From contig NZ_JAQKQJ010000017.1 of the NCBI RefSeq assembly GCF_029109325.1, positions 78,920 through 142,919 on the forward strand: a stretch of 64,000 nucleotides of DNA, read 5' to 3'. The notes below the pieces were generated by a model, which was not told where the DNA came from, did not search any database, and saw only the letters and a list, made by a program, of their open reading frames with translations. Shown here one piece after another: positions 42,370-50,883 of the stretch (positions within the stretch are counted from its first letter, which is position 1; each line of letters opens with the position of its first letter). The translations under genes were made by a program, and so were the position numbers. This stretch comes from Nodosilinea sp. PGN35. GTDB taxonomy: Bacteria; Cyanobacteriota; Cyanobacteriia; Phormidesmidales; Phormidesmidaceae.

Positions 42370-44289
42370 CTAGGGTTGCACAAACTCCGAAGGCCGCCGG
42401 AAGTTCTCCACCGGCACGTTCACCAAAGCCTGCTGCATAAAGTCCTTCCACACCGGAGCGGCGTAGGTACCGCCTGTGGCCCCCGCTCGCATCGGCGCGT
42501 AGTTGTCGTTGCCAATCCACACGGCGGTGGACAGCTGAGGCACATAGCCTACAAACCAAACATCTCGCTGGGAGTCGGTGGTACCGGTTTTACCCGCCGC
42601 TGGTCGGCCAATCTGAGCGCCTTTGCCTGTCCCCCGCACAATCACCCCTTGCAGCACGTCGGTGAGCGAAGCGGTGGCCCAGGGGTCGAGTACCAGCTGG
42701 GGCTTGGGGACGTTGTCGAGCAGCACATTGCCGCTGCTGTCCGTCACCTGCACAATAAAGGTTGGTTCCGAGTGCCAGCCGTTACTGGCAAAGGTGGCGT
42801 AGGCTCCAGCCATTTCCATGGGGGTTAGGTCAACGGCCCCCAGGGGCAGCGACGTCACCGGCTGCATGGGGCTATTGATGCCCAGGGTGCGGCATAGCTC
42901 AATAATTTGATTGACCCCCACGGCCTGGCCCAGCTTGACGGCGGGCACATTGCGCGATGTCTCCAGAGCGGTACGAATGGAGATGTTGCCCATAAAGTCG
43001 CCGCCGTAGTTTTTGGGGCTGTAGTAGCGGTAGCCATCGGGATAGCTGACCGGCGTATCGGCGATGGAACTGGCTGGTGTATAGCGTCCGGTGGCAAAGG
43101 CGGCGTAGTACACAAAGGGCTTGAAGGCCGACCCTGGCTGACGATAGGCCTGAATTGCCCGATTGAACTGGCTGGTTTGATAGTCAACCCCGCCCACCAT
43201 GGCTTTGACAAAGTGGGTGCGGGGGTCAATGGCCACCAGGGCCATTTGATCGGCGATATGACGAATGCGGGCGTTGTGTCGCTGTACCGTGGCCTCGGCC
43301 ATTTGCTGCATGCTCAAATCCACGGTGGTCTGAACGCGCATGCCGCCCTTCACCACCGCTTCGTTGCCAAAGCGCTGCTTCAGCTCCTGCACCGCCGCCT
43401 CAGTAATGTAGGGGGAAATGCTGCTGCGGAACGACTTGACCTCGCCGACCAGCAGGGGCGCGTCGCGGGCGGCCACCTCCTCGTCAGGGGTAATCCAGCC
43501 CAGCTGGCGCATACGGTTGAGCACCACCGCCTGACGCTGCTTGGTGGACTGGTAGTTGTGAAAAGGGCTGTAGCTTTCTGGAGCCTGAATCAGACCGGCC
43601 ATCATAGCGGCCTCAGGCAGGCTTAGATCCTTGGCTGACTTATTAAAGTAGCTCTGGGCGGCGGTTTCTACCCCGTAGTTATTGTGACCCCAGTAGACCT
43701 GGTTGAGGTACATCTCCAGAATTTCGTCTTTGCTGAAGATCTGCTCCAGGCGCAGGGCCAGGACGGCCTCGGCCACCTTGCGGCTAACGGCCCGCTCAGG
43801 GGTTAAAAACAGGTTCTTCACCAGCTGCATGGTGATGGTAGAGCCGCCCTCCACCGTCGATCCGGCCTCTACGTTGGCCAACATAGCCCGGCCCACGCTG
43901 CTGGGATTGATACCGTTGTGGGAGTAAAAATAGCTGTCCTCTACCGCTAGCACCGCCCGCTTGAGGTGGGGCGACATCTCGTCGAGATCGATTACTTCGC
44001 GGTTGGCTTCGTCGTGCAGGCTGTACAGCAGAGTGCCGTTGATGTCGTAGATGTAGCTGGTTTCGCTGGGCACATAGTTGCGCAGCACCCGCACATCTGG
44101 CAAATTGCGAAAGCTGATGGCCAGACCTACCAACCCCCCCGCCAGTACAGAACTGGCAATCATGGTGGTACCCAGTAGGGCCGCCGCCGCTACCTGACCA
44201 ACATCTTGAACGTACTTCAGCGCGTTGGGCGCTCGGCGCAGGGGCTGAGGCTGAGAGCGGCTTTTGTGGCGAAGGGTATTGGTTGACAC
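42370..44289 (-). CDS. Class A penicillin-binding protein (PBP1A family)
   Basis: 639 residues, a bifunctional peptidoglycan synthase. A short cytoplasmic start and one membrane helix (about residues 33-55) lead to the GT51 glycosyltransferase (AVEDSYFYSHNGIN and EGGSTITMQLVKNLFL), then a transpeptidase with the SxxK motif (GSAFKPF), SxN-like residues and KTGTT. It polymerises and cross-links peptidoglycan in the periplasm. The start is GTG at 44289. tyrS is divergent. Confidence 0.93.
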   Translation of the reverse strand: MSTNTLRHKSRSQPQPLRRAPNALKYVQDVGQVAAAALLGTTMIASSVLAGGLVGLAISFRNLPDVRVLRNYVPSETSYIYDINGTLLYSLHDEANREVIDLDEMSPHLKRAVLAVEDSYFYSHNGINPSSVGRAMLANVEAGSTVEGGSTITMQLVKNLFLTPERAVSRKVAEAVLALRLEQIFSKDEILEMYLNQVYWGHNNYGVETAAQSYFNKSAKDLSLPEAAMMAGLIQAPESYSPFHNYQSTKQRQAVVLNRMRQLGWITPDEEVAARDAPLLVGEVKSFRSSISPYITEAAVQELKQRFGNEAVVKGGMRVQTTVDLSMQQMAEATVQRHNARIRHIADQMALVAIDPRTHFVKAMVGGVDYQTSQFNRAIQAYRQPGSAFKPFVYYAAFATGRYTPASSIADTPVSYPDGYRYYSPKNYGGDFMGNISIRTALETSRNVPAVKLGQAVGVNQIIELCRTLGINSPMQPVTSLPLGAVDLTPMEMAGAYATFASNGWHSEPTFIVQVTDSSGNVLLDNVPKPQLVLDPWATASLTDVLQGVIVRGTGKGAQIGRPAAGKTGTTDSQRDVWFVGYVPQLSTAVWIGNDNYAPMRAGATGGTYAAPVWKDFMQQALVNVPVENFRRPSEFVQP

Positions 44290-44657
44290 GTTAGCTCTTA
44301 AAGGTTTCTTATAAAACGACGGGGCTGTGGGGTGCTGGAGCGCAGCGATTGACGCGGGGGCCTGAGGCGTAGATGCTCGTCAATAAGATTGCGGTTAGGC
44401 CATTATAATGACCCTCTAGGCAAGTGAACCCAACTCATTGATGCTCCGTTAGCGCCAGGGATGCTCTTAAGCCGTCTTAAGGGCGATCGCAAGCACGCCT
44501 ATCCTAGCCTTGCAGATGGTTATAAGGAGAAGCTAAGGGCCACTTTTGCCCAAAATTAATTACCTGGGGGGATCAGCGGCGGCGCTGGGCACCAGGGTTG
44601 CACTGCTGCCTAGTTCTCGCCCTGTCTACTGCCCCTAGCCATCACCCAATCTTTCCT
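44290..44657. other. Promoter-bearing spacer between PBP and tyrS
   Basis: About 370 bp between divergent genes. A consensus -10 hexamer TATAAT at 44404-44409 (plus strand) is present, with only a weak -35-like CAATAA 17 bp upstream. A HIP1 octamer also lies here, near 44483. No gene or RNA is seen. An in-frame start for tyrS at 44598 would extend the protein by 20 residues and is not preferred. Confidence 0.45.
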
Positions 44658-45905
44658 ATGACCCAGGCCAACCCCAGCTCGTCTGTCGCCCCGTTGGAGA
44701 GCGCTCGGTTTGAGAGCATTTATCGGGGCATGAGCGAGGTCTTTCCCCATCAGCCCGACTCCGCCGATCCAGAGCAAAATCTGACGCAGCGGCTGTTGCA
44801 GTGCGATCGCCCCCTGCGCGTCAAGCTTGGCATCGACCCCACCGGGGCAGAAATTCACCTGGGCCACAGCATTCCGGTGCGTAAGCTGCGGGCCTTTCAG
44901 GATGCGGGCCACACCGCTGTGTTGATCATCGGCGACTTTACCGCCCGCATTGGCGACCCCACCGGTAAGTCTGAGGTGCGCCGCCAGCTGACGGCAGCAG
45001 ATGTAAGGGCCAACGCCGAGACTTACCTGGAGCAGGTGCGCCCCATTTTAGATTTTGATACGCCCGGTCGCTTAGAGGTGCGCTACAACTCCGAGTGGCT
45101 GTCCTCCCTAGACCTGGGCAAGGTACTGGAGCTGCTCAGCACCATGACCGTGGGGCAGATGTTGGCCAAGGAGGGCTTTTCCGAGCGCTACGGCAAGGGC
45201 GATCCGGTGTTTTTACACGAGTTTCTCTATCCGCTGATGCAGGGCTACGACTCGGTTGCGGTGCAGTCAGACGTAGAGCTGGGCGGTACCGACCAAAAGT
45301 TCAATATCGCCGTTGGTCGCGACTTGCAGCGGCACTTTGGGCTGCCGCCCCAGTTTGGCCTGCTGCTGCCCCTGCTGCTGGGCACCGACGGCAGCCAAAA
45401 AATGTCGAAATCCCTGGGCAACTACGTGGGCTTGCGGGAAGATCCCCTCAGCATGTACTCCAAGCTCGAAAAGGTGCCAGATAGGCTCATTCGCGACTAC
45501 TTTGAGCTGCTGACCCCCTTTGATCTAGAGACTCTGCCCGCAGATCCGCGCGATCGCCAAAAACTGCTGGCCCTAGAGGTCACCCGCCAGTTCCACGGTG
45601 ATGCGGCGGCCCAGCAGGCCCAGCAGGCCGCCATCAGCCTGGTTCAAGGTACTGGTGAACCCGCCGCCGGGGTGCCCGAGTTTTCCCTGGCTGGAATCAA
45701 TTTCCCAGCTAAACTGTTTTACCTGGTGGGGGCCACCCCGCTGTGCGCCAGCAGCAGCGAGGCCCGTCGCCAGATTCAGGGGGGGGCCGTCAGGCTCGAT
45801 GGCGAAAAGGTCACCGATCCCAATCAGGAGTTCAGCCGCCCCGATGAGCTGATCGGCAAAGTGCTCCAGGTGGGCAAGAAGCGGTTTGCTCGCTTGACGT
45901 CCTAG
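44658..45905 (+). CDS. tyrS: Tyrosyl-tRNA synthetase
   Basis: 415 residues. A class I synthetase: the HIGH variant HLGHSIP and KMSKSLGNYV are both intact, with the tyrosine-binding segments YDSVAVQSDVELGGTDQKFN. The C-terminal S4-like domain (residues about 350-412, with ASSSEARRQIQGGAVRLDGEKV) binds tRNA. The ATG at 44658 (TQANPSSS follows) is better than the upstream in-frame start. No T-box or leader is recognised. Confidence 0.96.
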   Translation: MTQANPSSSVAPLESARFESIYRGMSEVFPHQPDSADPEQNLTQRLLQCDRPLRVKLGIDPTGAEIHLGHSIPVRKLRAFQDAGHTAVLIIGDFTARIGDPTGKSEVRRQLTAADVRANAETYLEQVRPILDFDTPGRLEVRYNSEWLSSLDLGKVLELLSTMTVGQMLAKEGFSERYGKGDPVFLHEFLYPLMQGYDSVAVQSDVELGGTDQKFNIAVGRDLQRHFGLPPQFGLLLPLLLGTDGSQKMSKSLGNYVGLREDPLSMYSKLEKVPDRLIRDYFELLTPFDLETLPADPRDRQKLLALEVTRQFHGDAAAQQAQQAAISLVQGTGEPAAGVPEFSLAGINFPAKLFYLVGATPLCASSSEARRQIQGGAVRLDGEKVTDPNQEFSRPDELIGKVLQVGKKRFARLTS

Positions 45906-45942
45906 GCCGAGGGCGAGCCTGGCCCCAGCGCCCCGGCAGGCC

Positions 45943-46698
45943 TTACTGCACAGACTGCATCAGCAGGTGGCGCAGCTTATCGCGCTCAGCGGTGGAGAGA
46001 GTGGCGGCAAAGGCAGCCAAATCCTGGGGACCCATAGTGCTCAACACCTGGTGCAATGCCTCTGAACCCGAAATTACCGCCGCCGTCCGGGAACTGGGGG
46101 CTGAGCTGAGGGATGGCTCAGGCAGACGACAGCTGCCGCCGTCGCAGTTGAGCTGGAGGTCGTGCCAGACCATGGTGGGTACAATCCAGCCGCGTCGTCC
46201 GTGCAGCTCGTGCAGCAGTACCTCAGTCTCCCAAAAGGTTCTGGGGGACGGGTAGCTAGCCTCAGCCCAGGCGTGGGGCACGGTAAAACAGCCAAAGTGG
46301 CGGCTGTAGTCTTCGGAGTCGAGCAGGGCGGTGATCATGTCCCTGACGCCCTGACGCATCAAAATGTCGCAGTAGCGGCGCATTTCTGCCTGATCGCTGG
46401 GGGCGCGACCGATAAAGTGCTTAAAGCACAGCTCAATGAATTTGGGGTTTGAGGAGTTGTAGTAGAACGCGTTCAGATACACCTCCGAATGGCCCAGCTC
46501 GCGCAGAAACCGCTTGACGCCAATTTTATTGCGAAGAAAATCTGCTTCGATCTTAGCCAGCTGTTTGCGCTCAAAGGCGTAGGGCTGGCGTTCTAATACC
46601 TGAACATAAATTTGGTGCAGGGCCAGGCGGCGTTCTTCCCCCGAAGACTGCCGACTCACCGTGATTTCTTTGACCAACAATTCATCTGTCGATGTCAT
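45943..46698 (-). CDS. Phycobilisome linker-domain protein (pfam00427)
   Basis: 251 residues. Residues about 25-150 fit the phycobilisome linker domain, with IYVQVLERQPYAFE, IEADFLRNKIGVKRFLRELGHSE and FIELCFKHFIGRAPSD. CpcG-type rod-core linkers have an N-terminal MALPLL motif, which is missing here, and CpcL has a C-terminal membrane helix, also missing. The C-terminal 100 residues are unusual (Ser/Ala-rich, then a helix). It may be a specialised linker or an assembly protein. It stands alone, away from phycobilisome operons. Confidence 0.8.
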   Translation of the reverse strand: MTSTDELLVKEITVSRQSSGEERRLALHQIYVQVLERQPYAFERKQLAKIEADFLRNKIGVKRFLRELGHSEVYLNAFYYNSSNPKFIELCFKHFIGRAPSDQAEMRRYCDILMRQGVRDMITALLDSEDYSRHFGCFTVPHAWAEASYPSPRTFWETEVLLHELHGRRGWIVPTMVWHDLQLNCDGGSCRLPEPSLSSAPSSRTAAVISGSEALHQVLSTMGPQDLAAFAATLSTAERDKLRHLLMQSVQ

Positions 46699-46834
46699 GG
46701 CAACCTTCCCCTGGGAGAGAAACTAAAATTTCAGCCTGTGGCCTAGTTTCAGACTGCCCAAGGGTAAAATCTGGCCCATGGTCTCGATGCGTTTCTTAAC
46801 GATAGCGGCTAGTCTTACTCACCTAGCGGCAGGT

Positions 46835-47551
46835 CTACAGAAACGCGGCCTGCTGAGCGGCCAAGAGTTGTTTGATACCCAGCTCCCCAACGTCTAAAAT
46901 CTGATTCATCTGCTGACGGCTGAAGCTGTTTTCTTCCGCTGTGCCCTGCACCTCAACAATATTGAGGTCTTCGTTGAGCACCAGGTTGAAGTCTACGGCG
47001 GCCGCTACGTCCTCGTCGTACTGCAAATCGAGGAAGACCTCCTGCTCAATGAGGCCCACCGAGACAGCGGCAACGCGGTGTGTCAGGGGCGATCGCGCCA
47101 GCACCCCCTGGGCCACCAGCCCCTCCACTGCATCGACCAGGGCGACATAGCTGCCGGTAATCGAAGCTGTGCGAGTGCCCGCATCGGCCTGGAGCACATC
47201 GGCATCCACCAGCAGAGTGCGCTCCCCCAACAGCTCAAAGTCGAGGGTCGATCGCAGGCTGCGCCCAATCAATCGCTGAATCTCCTGGGTGCGGCCCGAT
47301 AGCTTCATCAGCTCGCGGGCCTGCCGTTGGGGGGTAGCCCCCGGCAGCATGCGGTACTCCGCCGTCAGCCAGCCTCGACCCGACCCCTGCAAAAACCGGG
47401 GTACCCCATCCTCCACCGATACGGTGCAGAGCACCTGGGTGTTGCCGCAGCGGGTCAGCACAGAGCCCGCCGAAAATTTTGTAAACTGGCGCTCAAAACT
47501 CACTGGCCGCAGCTGGTGAGGGTGCCGACCGTCTGGACGTTGCCAAGCCAT
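46835..47551 (-). CDS. rph: Ribonuclease PH
   Basis: 238 residues. A phosphorolytic 3'-to-5' exoribonuclease that trims tRNA 3' ends. The RPDGRHPHQLRPVSFE start, GRTQEIQRLIGRSLR and DADVLQADAGTRTASITG blocks are those of the RNase PH family. The ATG at 47551 is chosen; an in-frame GTG at 47557 adds two residues. The gene is monocistronic by appearance. Confidence 0.95.
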   Translation of the reverse strand: MAWQRPDGRHPHQLRPVSFERQFTKFSAGSVLTRCGNTQVLCTVSVEDGVPRFLQGSGRGWLTAEYRMLPGATPQRQARELMKLSGRTQEIQRLIGRSLRSTLDFELLGERTLLVDADVLQADAGTRTASITGSYVALVDAVEGLVAQGVLARSPLTHRVAAVSVGLIEQEVFLDLQYDEDVAAAVDFNLVLNEDLNIVEVQGTAEENSFSRQQMNQILDVGELGIKQLLAAQQAAFL

Positions 47552-47653
47552 ACTCACAGGTTCCCATCAACCTCCCTAGAATACAGCAGACCTCCACGGG
47601 GCGGGCGGTTTCTAGCTTTCCTCTGGCACCGCTAGCCCCCCTGGCCGGTAGCT

Positions 47654-47680
47654 CCCCCATCCTGCTCAGCAGGATGGGGG
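47654..47680. terminator. Perfect 12-bp hairpin in the rph/CobO-like spacer
   Basis: CCCCCATCCTGC (47654-47665) and GCAGGATGGGGG (47669-47680) form a perfect 12-bp stem with a 3-nt loop (TCA). It lies in the divergent spacer upstream of both rph and the CobO-like gene, so it is not placed like an ordinary terminator and could instead be an operator or a 5'-leader structure. There is no T-run. Another inverted repeat (GCGTAATT at 47695-47702 and AATTACGC at 47722-47729) follows within 15 bp. Confidence 0.45.
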
Positions 47681-47781
47681 ATTTGATATATGTGGCGTAA
47701 TTTATCGATTCACACCGGGGGAATTACGCTATATTTGGCCCAGCCATCAACTGCCACTTCTTGCCCCCGTCGGACTAGCCC

Positions 47782-48336
47782 ATGGTCTCTCAGATCAAAC
47801 CCCTTTCCCTAGCGTCGTCTCCCGCCTCGATTCTTCGCCATCCGCTCCTTCAGACGGTGGAAGGCACGGTACAAGTATTCACCGCCGTCCATCGCAACTT
47901 TTTCACCAACGTCATGGCTCAGGCCCTGCGCATTGCCGATCAGGGAAAGGCGGTGCTGATTGTGCAGTTTCTCAAGGGGGGCATTCACCAAGGCCCTGAC
48001 CAGCCTATGCAGTTTGGCCAAAACCTGGACTGGGTTCGTGCCGCTATGCCGCGCTGCATTCACGATCCCCAGGTCAGCCCCAGTGAACGGCAGGCCATTC
48101 TAGACCTGTGGGCCCACACCAAAGCGGTGGTGGCTCGGGGCCGCTACGGTCTAATCGTGCTAGATGAACTCAGTCTCGCCGTGCACTACGGTCTGATTCC
48201 CACCCAGGATGTGGTTGACTTCCTGGCACAGCGCCCGCCCCAGGTAGATGTCATTTTGACCGGCCCCGACATGCCGGGGCCACTGCTCACCGTAGCCGAC
48301 CAGGTGACCGAATTTCGCCGAAATGTTTTGCCCTAG
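47782..48336 (+). CDS. CobO/BtuR-like P-loop family protein, degenerate
   Basis: 184 residues. The core resembles the CobO/BtuR cob(I)alamin adenosyltransferase: GKAVLIVQFLKGG after the N-terminal strand, then YGLIVLDELSLAVHYGLI and a DVILTGP strand. But the Walker A site, GNGKGKTT in active enzymes, is replaced by AVHRNFFT (residues 35-42), so ATP binding is very likely lost. It may be a cyanobacterial paralogue with another function. dcd follows 34 bp downstream on the same strand, so both may be cotranscribed. Confidence 0.8.
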   Translation: MVSQIKPLSLASSPASILRHPLLQTVEGTVQVFTAVHRNFFTNVMAQALRIADQGKAVLIVQFLKGGIHQGPDQPMQFGQNLDWVRAAMPRCIHDPQVSPSERQAILDLWAHTKAVVARGRYGLIVLDELSLAVHYGLIPTQDVVDFLAQRPPQVDVILTGPDMPGPLLTVADQVTEFRRNVLP

Positions 48337-48369
48337 CTGTTTTGCCCTAGTTGTCCAGAAAACTTTCCT

Positions 48370-48969
48370 ATGATCAAAAATGACGCCTGGATTGCCAAGA
48401 TGGCCAATGAAGGCATGATTCAACCGTTTCAGCCCTCCCTGGTGCGGCAGTTGGCAAACGCTGAGCATCCTTTGGGCCAGCCGGTTATCAGCTATGGGCT
48501 GTCGTCTTATGGGTACGACATTCGGCTGTCTCCGGCTGAATTTAGAATTTTTCGCCATATTCCTGGCACGGTAGTGGATCCCAAAAATTTCAGTCCTGCC
48601 AACCTAGAGCCCACTGCCCTCAAAACCGATGAGAGCGGCAGCTACTTTATTCTGCCGGCCCATTCTTACGGGTTGGGGGTAGCTCTGGAGAAAATTTCGG
48701 TTCCGAACAACATCAGCGTGATCTGCATCGGTAAATCGACCTACGCCCGCTGTGGCATTATTGCCAATCTGACCCCGGCGGAAGCAGGCTGGCGTGGCCA
48801 CCTGACTCTAGAATTTTCCAATTCCTCCAGTGCCGACTGTCGTATCTATGCCAGCGAAGGGGTTGTACAGCTGATTTTCTTTGAGGGTGAGCCCTGCCAG
48901 GTCAGCTATGAGACCCGTCGCGGCAAGTACCAAGACCAGGCTGAGCAGGTGACGCTGGCCAAGGTCTGA
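48370..48969 (+). CDS. dcd: dCTP deaminase
   Basis: 199 residues. Deaminates dCTP to dUTP, the precursor for dTMP. Family motifs: VISYGLSSYGYDIRLS, GKSTYARCGI and EAGWRGHLTLEFSN, with the catalytic Glu in this last block. The protein is a homotrimer in known members. The ATG at 48370 is 34 bp after the CobO-like gene. Confidence 0.96.
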   Translation: MIKNDAWIAKMANEGMIQPFQPSLVRQLANAEHPLGQPVISYGLSSYGYDIRLSPAEFRIFRHIPGTVVDPKNFSPANLEPTALKTDESGSYFILPAHSYGLGVALEKISVPNNISVICIGKSTYARCGIIANLTPAEAGWRGHLTLEFSNSSSADCRIYASEGVVQLIFFEGEPCQVSYETRRGKYQDQAEQVTLAKV

Positions 48970-49036
48970 TGCTCTGGTCTACCTGCCATCATCGCCGTTG
49001 GGGGGAACCAAGCCTAGGATTGCCTCCCCCGATGCC

Positions 49037-49534
49037 CTACTCCGGTAGATCGCTGTCAGCCAGGCTGAGGTACAGCAGCACAAACCCCACGCAGCCAATG
49101 AAGCGAAAGGCGGGCTGCTGGCCATTCCACTCTAACGATTGCCACATGGTGAACCATTCTCCGGCCACCACCATAAAGCCCACAAACCAGAAGAGAAATG
49201 CCAGGGTCAACCCGTAGATGGCTGTGGCCTTGGCCCGGTTGAAGGTGACGCCAGCAGCGCTCAGCAGGCCCAGCAAACGCACCGCGCCGACCAGGCAGAG
49301 GGCTGCGATCGCCGTTTCAACCCCAATAATCGCCCCGTAGGCAGCTCTCTGAACTGCCGGCGCATGAATTGCCCGCCAGGTGAGCCGACTATCTGCGAAC
49401 ACAGTATCCATGCTCAGCACGTGCTGAATGTACCTAAAATTGGCGTTGTAGTCGGTCAGATTGTTGAGCACGATCACCAGGGCAAGCAGACCAACGGAAG
49501 CCACCAGCAAGATTTTTGAAAGTCGAGCGGCCAT
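49037..49534 (-). CDS. DUF2165 membrane protein
   Basis: 165 residues with four transmembrane segments (about residues 5-25, 65-90, 105-125, 140-158). The sequence WRAIHAPAVQRAAYGAIIGVETAIA and the NLTDYNANFRYIQHVLSMDTVF segment are typical of DUF2165. Function unknown. It diverges from nanE with only 41 bp between the starts. Confidence 0.85.
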   Translation of the reverse strand: MAARLSKILLVASVGLLALVIVLNNLTDYNANFRYIQHVLSMDTVFADSRLTWRAIHAPAVQRAAYGAIIGVETAIAALCLVGAVRLLGLLSAAGVTFNRAKATAIYGLTLAFLFWFVGFMVVAGEWFTMWQSLEWNGQQPAFRFIGCVGFVLLYLSLADSDLPE

Positions 49535-49575
49535 AGACCAAACTAAGTAACGCTGTTGTTGGAGTAGTTTCTATT

Positions 49576-50298
49576 TTGAAGAGCATTCTAGAATCGTTGC
49601 AGGGAGGCTTGGTGGTGTCTTGCCAGGCCCCAACTGACTCACCCCTACACCATCCAGCGGCGATCGCGGCCATGGCCGAGGCGGCCCTCAACCAGGGGGC
49701 CGTTGGGGTTCGCATTGACACCCCTGACCACATTCAGGCAGTGCGCGCCCGCTGCGGCGGTCACCCCCAGGCCCCGAGGGGAAAACACCCCATCATCGGC
49801 CTGTGGAAGCAGGTGATGCCGCCCTCAGAGGTCTACATCACACCCCAGTTTCACCAGGCCGCAGCGGTGGCCCAGGCCGGTAGCGATATCATTGCCATCG
49901 ATGCCACCCAGCGCCCCCGCCCCGGTGGGGAGACTCTGGGCCAGCTTATTCAGCAGATTCACGAGCGCCTGGGTCAGGTCGTGATGGCCGACGTCGATAC
50001 CCTCGACAACGCACTGATCGCCATTGACGCCGGAGCTGACTGCGTTGGTACTACTCTGTTTGGCTATACCCAAGAGACTCAAGCCGAGAAGCCCCCTGGG
50101 TTTGACCTGCTAAAAGCCATGGTGCAGCGCTGCGCCGTCCCTGTAATCTGCGAAGGCGGCATTGCCTCTCCTGAGCAAGCCAGGCAGGCCCTTGAGTTAG
50201 GGGCCTACGCCGTTGTCGTGGGCACTGCCATCACCGGTATCGATAGCCTGGTGCAACGCTATGTCGGCGCTATGACTGCCGGGAAGTTGTTTCCCTAG
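49576..50298 (+). CDS. nanE: N-acetylmannosamine-6-phosphate 2-epimerase
   Basis: 240 residues, a TIM-barrel protein. NanE converts ManNAc-6-P to GlcNAc-6-P. Motifs seen: GLVVSCQAPTDSPLH, GAVGVRID, AGSDIIAIDATQRPRP, and a C-terminal phosphate-binding GAYAVVVGTAITG. The start is TTG at 49576; no ATG precedes the family core. No other sialic-acid gene is nearby, so in this organism it may serve amino-sugar recycling instead. Confidence 0.9.
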   Translation: MKSILESLQGGLVVSCQAPTDSPLHHPAAIAAMAEAALNQGAVGVRIDTPDHIQAVRARCGGHPQAPRGKHPIIGLWKQVMPPSEVYITPQFHQAAAVAQAGSDIIAIDATQRPRPGGETLGQLIQQIHERLGQVVMADVDTLDNALIAIDAGADCVGTTLFGYTQETQAEKPPGFDLLKAMVQRCAVPVICEGGIASPEQARQALELGAYAVVVGTAITGIDSLVQRYVGAMTAGKLFP

Positions 50299-50316
50299 GG
50301 GTTCCCTAAATCTACT

Positions 50317-50359
50317 AAAAAGGCTGGGGCCAGCGAGTCTAGCCCACCGTGCCCCAGCC
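50317..50359 (-). terminator. Rho-independent terminator of psbEFLJ
   Basis: On the minus strand GGCTGGGGC (50359-50351) pairs with GCCCCAGCC (50330-50322) and is followed by TTTTT (50321-50317). It lies 27 nt after the psbJ stop, a classical intrinsic terminator with a 9-bp stem. Confidence 0.8.
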
Positions 50360-50385
50360 GATTCAGCTCAAACTGCCCAAAGCAG

Positions 50386-50505
50386 CTACATGGCAGATCC
50401 TACGCCAGCGTAGGCACCGTAGAAAAATAGACCCACTACGACCAGCACGCCGGTACCAGCAACAGTCGCCACAATCCACAACGGAATTCGTCCACTCTGA
50501 AGCAT
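50386..50505 (-). CDS. psbJ: Photosystem II protein PsbJ
   Basis: 39 codons. The translation starts MLQSGRIPLW and has one transmembrane helix with GVLVVVGLFFYGAYAG, the PsbJ pattern. PsbJ is a small PSII subunit that affects electron flow from QA and PSII assembly. Start ATG at 50505, with a strong AGGAGGTG ribosome-binding site. It is the last gene of psbE-psbF-psbL-psbJ. Confidence 0.97.
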   Translation of the reverse strand: MLQSGRIPLWIVATVAGTGVLVVVGLFFYGAYAGVGSAM

Positions 50506-50587
50506 AATATCCACCTCCTACTAATCTGGTAAAAACCCAACACAGTCCAAGGAACCTACAGCTAGCTGCCCAAGCAGCTCCGCAAGC

Positions 50588-50707
50588 CTAGTTGAAGAAG
50601 TAGCTAGAGAACAGCAGGCCCAGCACAAAAACCAGCAGCAGGCCCAGGTACAGGGAGGTGCGGTTTAGTTCTACCGGTTGCTTATTCGGGTTTGGAGTAC
50701 GATCCAT
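50588..50707 (-). CDS. psbL: Photosystem II protein PsbL
   Basis: 39 codons from the ATG at 50707, starting MDRTPNPNKQ and ending LFSSYFFN, with a single membrane helix. PsbL is needed for QA function and blocks back-flow from reduced plastoquinone. Third gene of the operon, 10 bp after psbF. Confidence 0.98.
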   Translation of the reverse strand: MDRTPNPNKQPVELNRTSLYLGLLLVFVLGLLFSSYFFN

Positions 50708-50717
50708 GAATTTTCTC

Positions 50718-50852
50718 TTATCGTTGAATAAACTGCATTGCGGCGATCGCTCCCAGGAAAAAGACGCTGGGAACCCCAAGGGTGTGCACCGCCAGCCAGC
50801 GCACCGTAAAAATCGGATAGGTGATTTGCTCGTTCGGAGAATTGCTTTGCAT
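50718..50852 (-). CDS. psbF: Cytochrome b559 beta subunit PsbF
   Basis: 44 codons from the ATG at 50852. The haem-ligand His lies in RWLAVHTLGVPSVFF, and one membrane helix follows. With PsbE it forms cytochrome b559 of PSII, required for PSII assembly. Second gene of psbEFLJ. Confidence 0.98.
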   Translation of the reverse strand: MQSNSPNEQITYPIFTVRWLAVHTLGVPSVFFLGAIAAMQFIQR

Positions 50853-50883
50853 AGGTTAAATCAAACGTTGGAATACTAAAGCA

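Noticed and set aside
42907..43626. 239-residue plus-strand open frame
   Set aside because: Antisense to the class A penicillin-binding protein, without family features.
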